Assembly: GCA_944388635.1 (NCBI GenBank)
Contig: CALXJN010000057.1
Coordinates: 1 to 7,883, forward strand
Source of the DNA: an uncultured Clostridia bacterium
Lineage (GTDB): Bacteria > Bacillota > Clostridia > TANB77 > CAG-508
Direction: 5' to 3'
DNA length: 7,883 nt
Part shown: positions 6,906-7,883 of the stretch, piece after piece
Layout: each line of letters begins with the position of its first letter
How positions within the stretch are numbered: the stretch's first letter is position 1
The notes under the pieces: generated by a model
The model's database searches: none
The model's input: only the letters and a program-made list of their open reading frames with translations
Told to the model about the DNA's origin: nothing
Position numbers and translations under genes: made by a program

Positions 6906-6938
6906 GAGGCGCTCTTTTTGTTTTAGAGCACCTCTTTA
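6897..6938 (-). terminator. Intrinsic terminator of hsp20
   Basis: A 14-bp stem, TAAAGAGGTGCTCT (6938-6925) with AGAGCGCCTCTTTA (6915-6902), contains one G-U pair and a 9-base A-rich loop. CTTTTT follows on the minus strand. It starts about 20 bases after the hsp20 stop. Confidence 0.88.
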
Positions 6939-6957
6939 ATCATCTTGTATATAGTAA

Positions 6958-7380
6958 TTATTCGATTTCAATATATTTTTTAGCTTCAACTTCTTTTGGT
7001 TGATCTTTTGGAAATACTAATGTTAATGTTCCATTTTTGAATGAAGCTTTAATGTCTTCTTCTTTTAGGTTTTCTCCTGCATAATAACTTCTTGAGCATT
7101 CTCCAACAAATCTTTCTTTATAAATATATCCGTCTTTATCTTCTTCATCTACATTTTTATTTTGTTTTGCTGTTACTGTAATGTATCCATTGTTTAGTTC
7201 GATTTTTATGTCTTCTTTATTATATCCTGGTATATCTATTTCTAGGATATAGTTGCCGTCCTTTTCTTTTACGTCTGTTTTCATTAATTCATTGTGTCTT
7301 CCTTTTCTTCCTTCAAAAAATGGTTCATCGAAAATACTATCAAAGATGTCTAAATCTCTTTTTCTTGGTATCATCATCAT
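6958..7380 (-). CDS. Hsp20/alpha-crystallin family small heat-shock protein
   Basis: A 140-residue ATP-independent cytoplasmic chaperone that holds unfolding proteins for later refolding. A short N-terminal arm (MMMIPRKRDLDIFDSIFDEPFF) includes a run of hydrophobic and aromatic residues. The alpha-crystallin domain (about 33-127) includes LEIDIPGYNKEDIKIELNNG and ends in the signature A-x-F-x-N-G-x-L (ASFKNGTLTL, 112-121). The C-terminal I-x-I oligomerisation motif is IEI (137-139). The first of three tandem ATGs (7380) is chosen because it lies 8 bases after AGGAGG. The gene has its own consensus promoter, a CIRCE operator, a leader of about 125 bases and a terminator, so it is a single-gene heat-shock unit probably repressed by HrcA. 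This is not the usual CIRCE target, which is groESL or dnaK. Confidence 0.95.
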   Translation of the reverse strand: MMMIPRKRDLDIFDSIFDEPFFEGRKGRHNELMKTDVKEKDGNYILEIDIPGYNKEDIKIELNNGYITVTAKQNKNVDEEDKDGYIYKERFVGECSRSYYAGENLKEEDIKASFKNGTLTLVFPKDQPKEVEAKKYIEIE

Positions 7381-7485
7381 AATTCATTCCTCCTTATATT
7401 TTATGTGTTGACACCTTCTTTCTGGTATAGGAATTTATTTTCATGCCACAAAGAATCTAAAGTAAGCACATATTAACAATATTAT

Positions 7486-7503
7486 TTAAAAAGTACTTTT
7501 TAA
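7486..7503. repeat. 18-bp perfect palindrome at the hsp20 transcription start
   Basis: TTAAAAAGTACTTTTTAA is its own reverse complement. It covers about +2 to +20 of the predicted hsp20 transcript (start near 7505). It could be an operator or form a short 5' hairpin on the mRNA. Confidence 0.6.
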
Positions 7504-7511
7504 TTGTCTAT

Positions 7512-7540
7512 ATTATATATCTATTTTTTAGCAATGTCAA
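7512..7540 (-). promoter_or_regulatory. Consensus sigma-A promoter of hsp20
   Basis: -35 TTGACA (7535-7540), exactly 17 bases, and -10 TATAAT (7512-7517): both boxes are perfect. Such a strong promoter needs repression under normal conditions, which the overlapping CIRCE element can supply. Confidence 0.9.
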
Positions 7541-7554
7541 GAGGAGAGTGCTAA
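7528..7554 (-). promoter_or_regulatory. CIRCE element (HrcA operator)
   Basis: On the minus strand TTAGCACTC-N9-CATTGCTAA, compared with the consensus TTAGCACTC-N9-GAGTGCTAA. One arm is perfect and the other matches 7 of 9, with the standard 9-base spacing. The imperfect arm overlaps the last two bases of the -35 TTGACA, which explains one of its two mismatches. HrcA binding here would block polymerase and be relieved by heat stress. hrcA is not in the window. Confidence 0.9.
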
Positions 7555-7570
7555 TTTTTTTAAAAAATTT

Positions 7571-7598
7571 TTGCTTGAATTTTTATTTATATTATGAT
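7571..7598 (+). promoter_or_regulatory. Possible promoter of the 53-residue gene
   Basis: TTGCTT (7571-7576), 16 bases, and TATGAT (7593-7598). An alternative is TTGAAT (7575-7580), 17 bases, TATTCT (7598-7603). Both are imperfect. The -35 is 16 bases from the CIRCE element, across a T8-A6-T5 tract that is probably curved. Confidence 0.4.
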
Positions 7599-7644
7599 AT
7601 TCTTTTTATATATTTATACTTGATATTTTTATGGAGGTTTCTTT

Positions 7645-7806
7645 ATGGGAGAAGGTAAGCAAAATATTAAAGTTGTTTCTGGTAATGGAAAGGATTTAGA
7701 TATTTCCTCTGTTTCAAGTCATATTCCTGCTAGTAAGCCTAAAATTCGTGAAAATGAAAATGAGAAAATTATTATTCCTAAAGAAAAGAAAAAAAGAAGC
7801 AAATAA
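7645..7806 (+). CDS. Small lysine-rich protein of unknown function (53 residues)
   Basis: ATG 7645 lies 7 bases after GGAGG (7633-7637), and a strong terminator begins at the stop, so this is very likely a real gene. The N-terminal part (MGEGKQNIKVVSGNGKDLDI) is mixed and could form a short strand. The middle (SSVSSHIPASKPKIRENENE) is polar, with prolines. The end has three isoleucines and then a basic tail, KIIIPKEKKKRSK. There is no signal peptide, membrane segment, cysteine or recognised domain. The basic tail suggests nucleic-acid, ribosome or membrane-surface contact, but that is inference only. I have an impression that similar short proteins occur in Clostridia without a known role. 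It is divergent from hsp20 across 264 bases that contain CIRCE. Confidence 0.8.
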   Translation: MGEGKQNIKVVSGNGKDLDISSVSSHIPASKPKIRENENEKIIIPKEKKKRSK

Positions 7807-7838
7807 TCGCACAAATTAGTGTGCGATTATTTTGTTTC
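7801..7838. terminator. Strong terminator after the 53-residue gene, possibly bidirectional
   Basis: A 13-bp stem, AAATAATCGCACA (7801-7813) with TGTGCGATTATTT (7820-7832), has a 6-base loop and is followed by TGTTTCTTT on the plus strand. The stop codon (7804-7806) is inside the stem. On the minus strand the same stem is followed by a T-rich run (TTCTTTTTTTC), so it can also end transcription arriving from the right. Confidence 0.85.
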
Positions 7839-7883
7839 TTTATCTTCATTTATATTTTTCACCTGATTATTATTTGTAAGTAT
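7827..7883 (-). CDS. Possible C-terminal tail of a minus-strand gene entering from the right
   Basis: Eighteen open codons run from the window edge to TAA (7829-7827), giving ILTNNNQVKNINEDKETK. It is a polar, asparagine/lysine-rich stretch like many protein C-termini. The stop is in the stem of the shared hairpin, as expected for a convergent gene. The fragment is too short to identify and could be chance. Confidence 0.35.
   Translation of the reverse strand: MLTNNNQVKNINEDKETK

Noticed and set aside
7631..7699. ATG at 7631 upstream of the 53-residue gene
   Set aside because: It is in another frame, overlaps the ribosome binding site, and stops after 22 codons.
1..7883. CRISPR array, insertion sequence, tRNA or rRNA
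   Set aside because: No regularly spaced repeats, transposase reading frame with terminal repeats, cloverleaf or rRNA-like conserved sequence was seen on either strand.

Overview
This window looks like chromosomal DNA from a low-GC Bacillota, most likely a member of the Clostridia. The evidence is strong AT bias with A/T-rich spacers, AGGAGG-type ribosome binding sites, consensus sigma-A promoters, a CIRCE heat-shock operator, a YezG-type immunity protein, and gap-pgk-tpiA-gpmI in one block. I cannot name the genus. Almost all genes lie on the minus strand, so they read from the right end of the window to the left.

Reading in the direction of transcription, the right part carries an Hsp20 small heat-shock chaperone. 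It has a consensus promoter whose -35 box lies inside a CIRCE operator, a long leader, and a strong terminator. Next come tyrS (tyrosyl-tRNA synthetase, with no T-box leader) and secG (a Sec translocon subunit). secG ends in an intrinsic terminator whose downstream arm can also form a second, longer hairpin. A new promoter, with a small inverted repeat in its spacer, starts the glycolytic block gap, pgk, tpiA, gpmI. These four enzymes carry out consecutive lower-glycolysis steps from triose phosphates to 2-phosphoglycerate. A perfect 12-bp hairpin separates gap from pgk, while the remaining genes sit about 21-24 bases apart. The last gene in the row, cut by the left end of the window, encodes a YezG/DUF600-like immunity protein. 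It is probably cotranscribed with gpmI and has no toxin gene beside it here.

The only plus-strand gene with good support is a 53-residue, lysine-rich protein of unknown function at 7645-7806. It diverges from hsp20 across the CIRCE region and ends in a strong hairpin terminator. The stop codon is part of that stem. A minus-strand reading frame enters from the right edge and stops inside the same hairpin, so this terminator may serve two convergent genes.

Most of the window is housekeeping sequence. The points most worth a second look are HrcA/CIRCE control of hsp20 and possibly of the divergent small gene, the orphan immunity gene attached to the glycolytic operon, the gap-pgk intercistronic hairpin, the overlapping hairpins after secG, and secG lying upstream of gap with neither cggR before gap nor eno after gpmI. 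I found no CRISPR array, transposon, tRNA, rRNA or clear new defence system.
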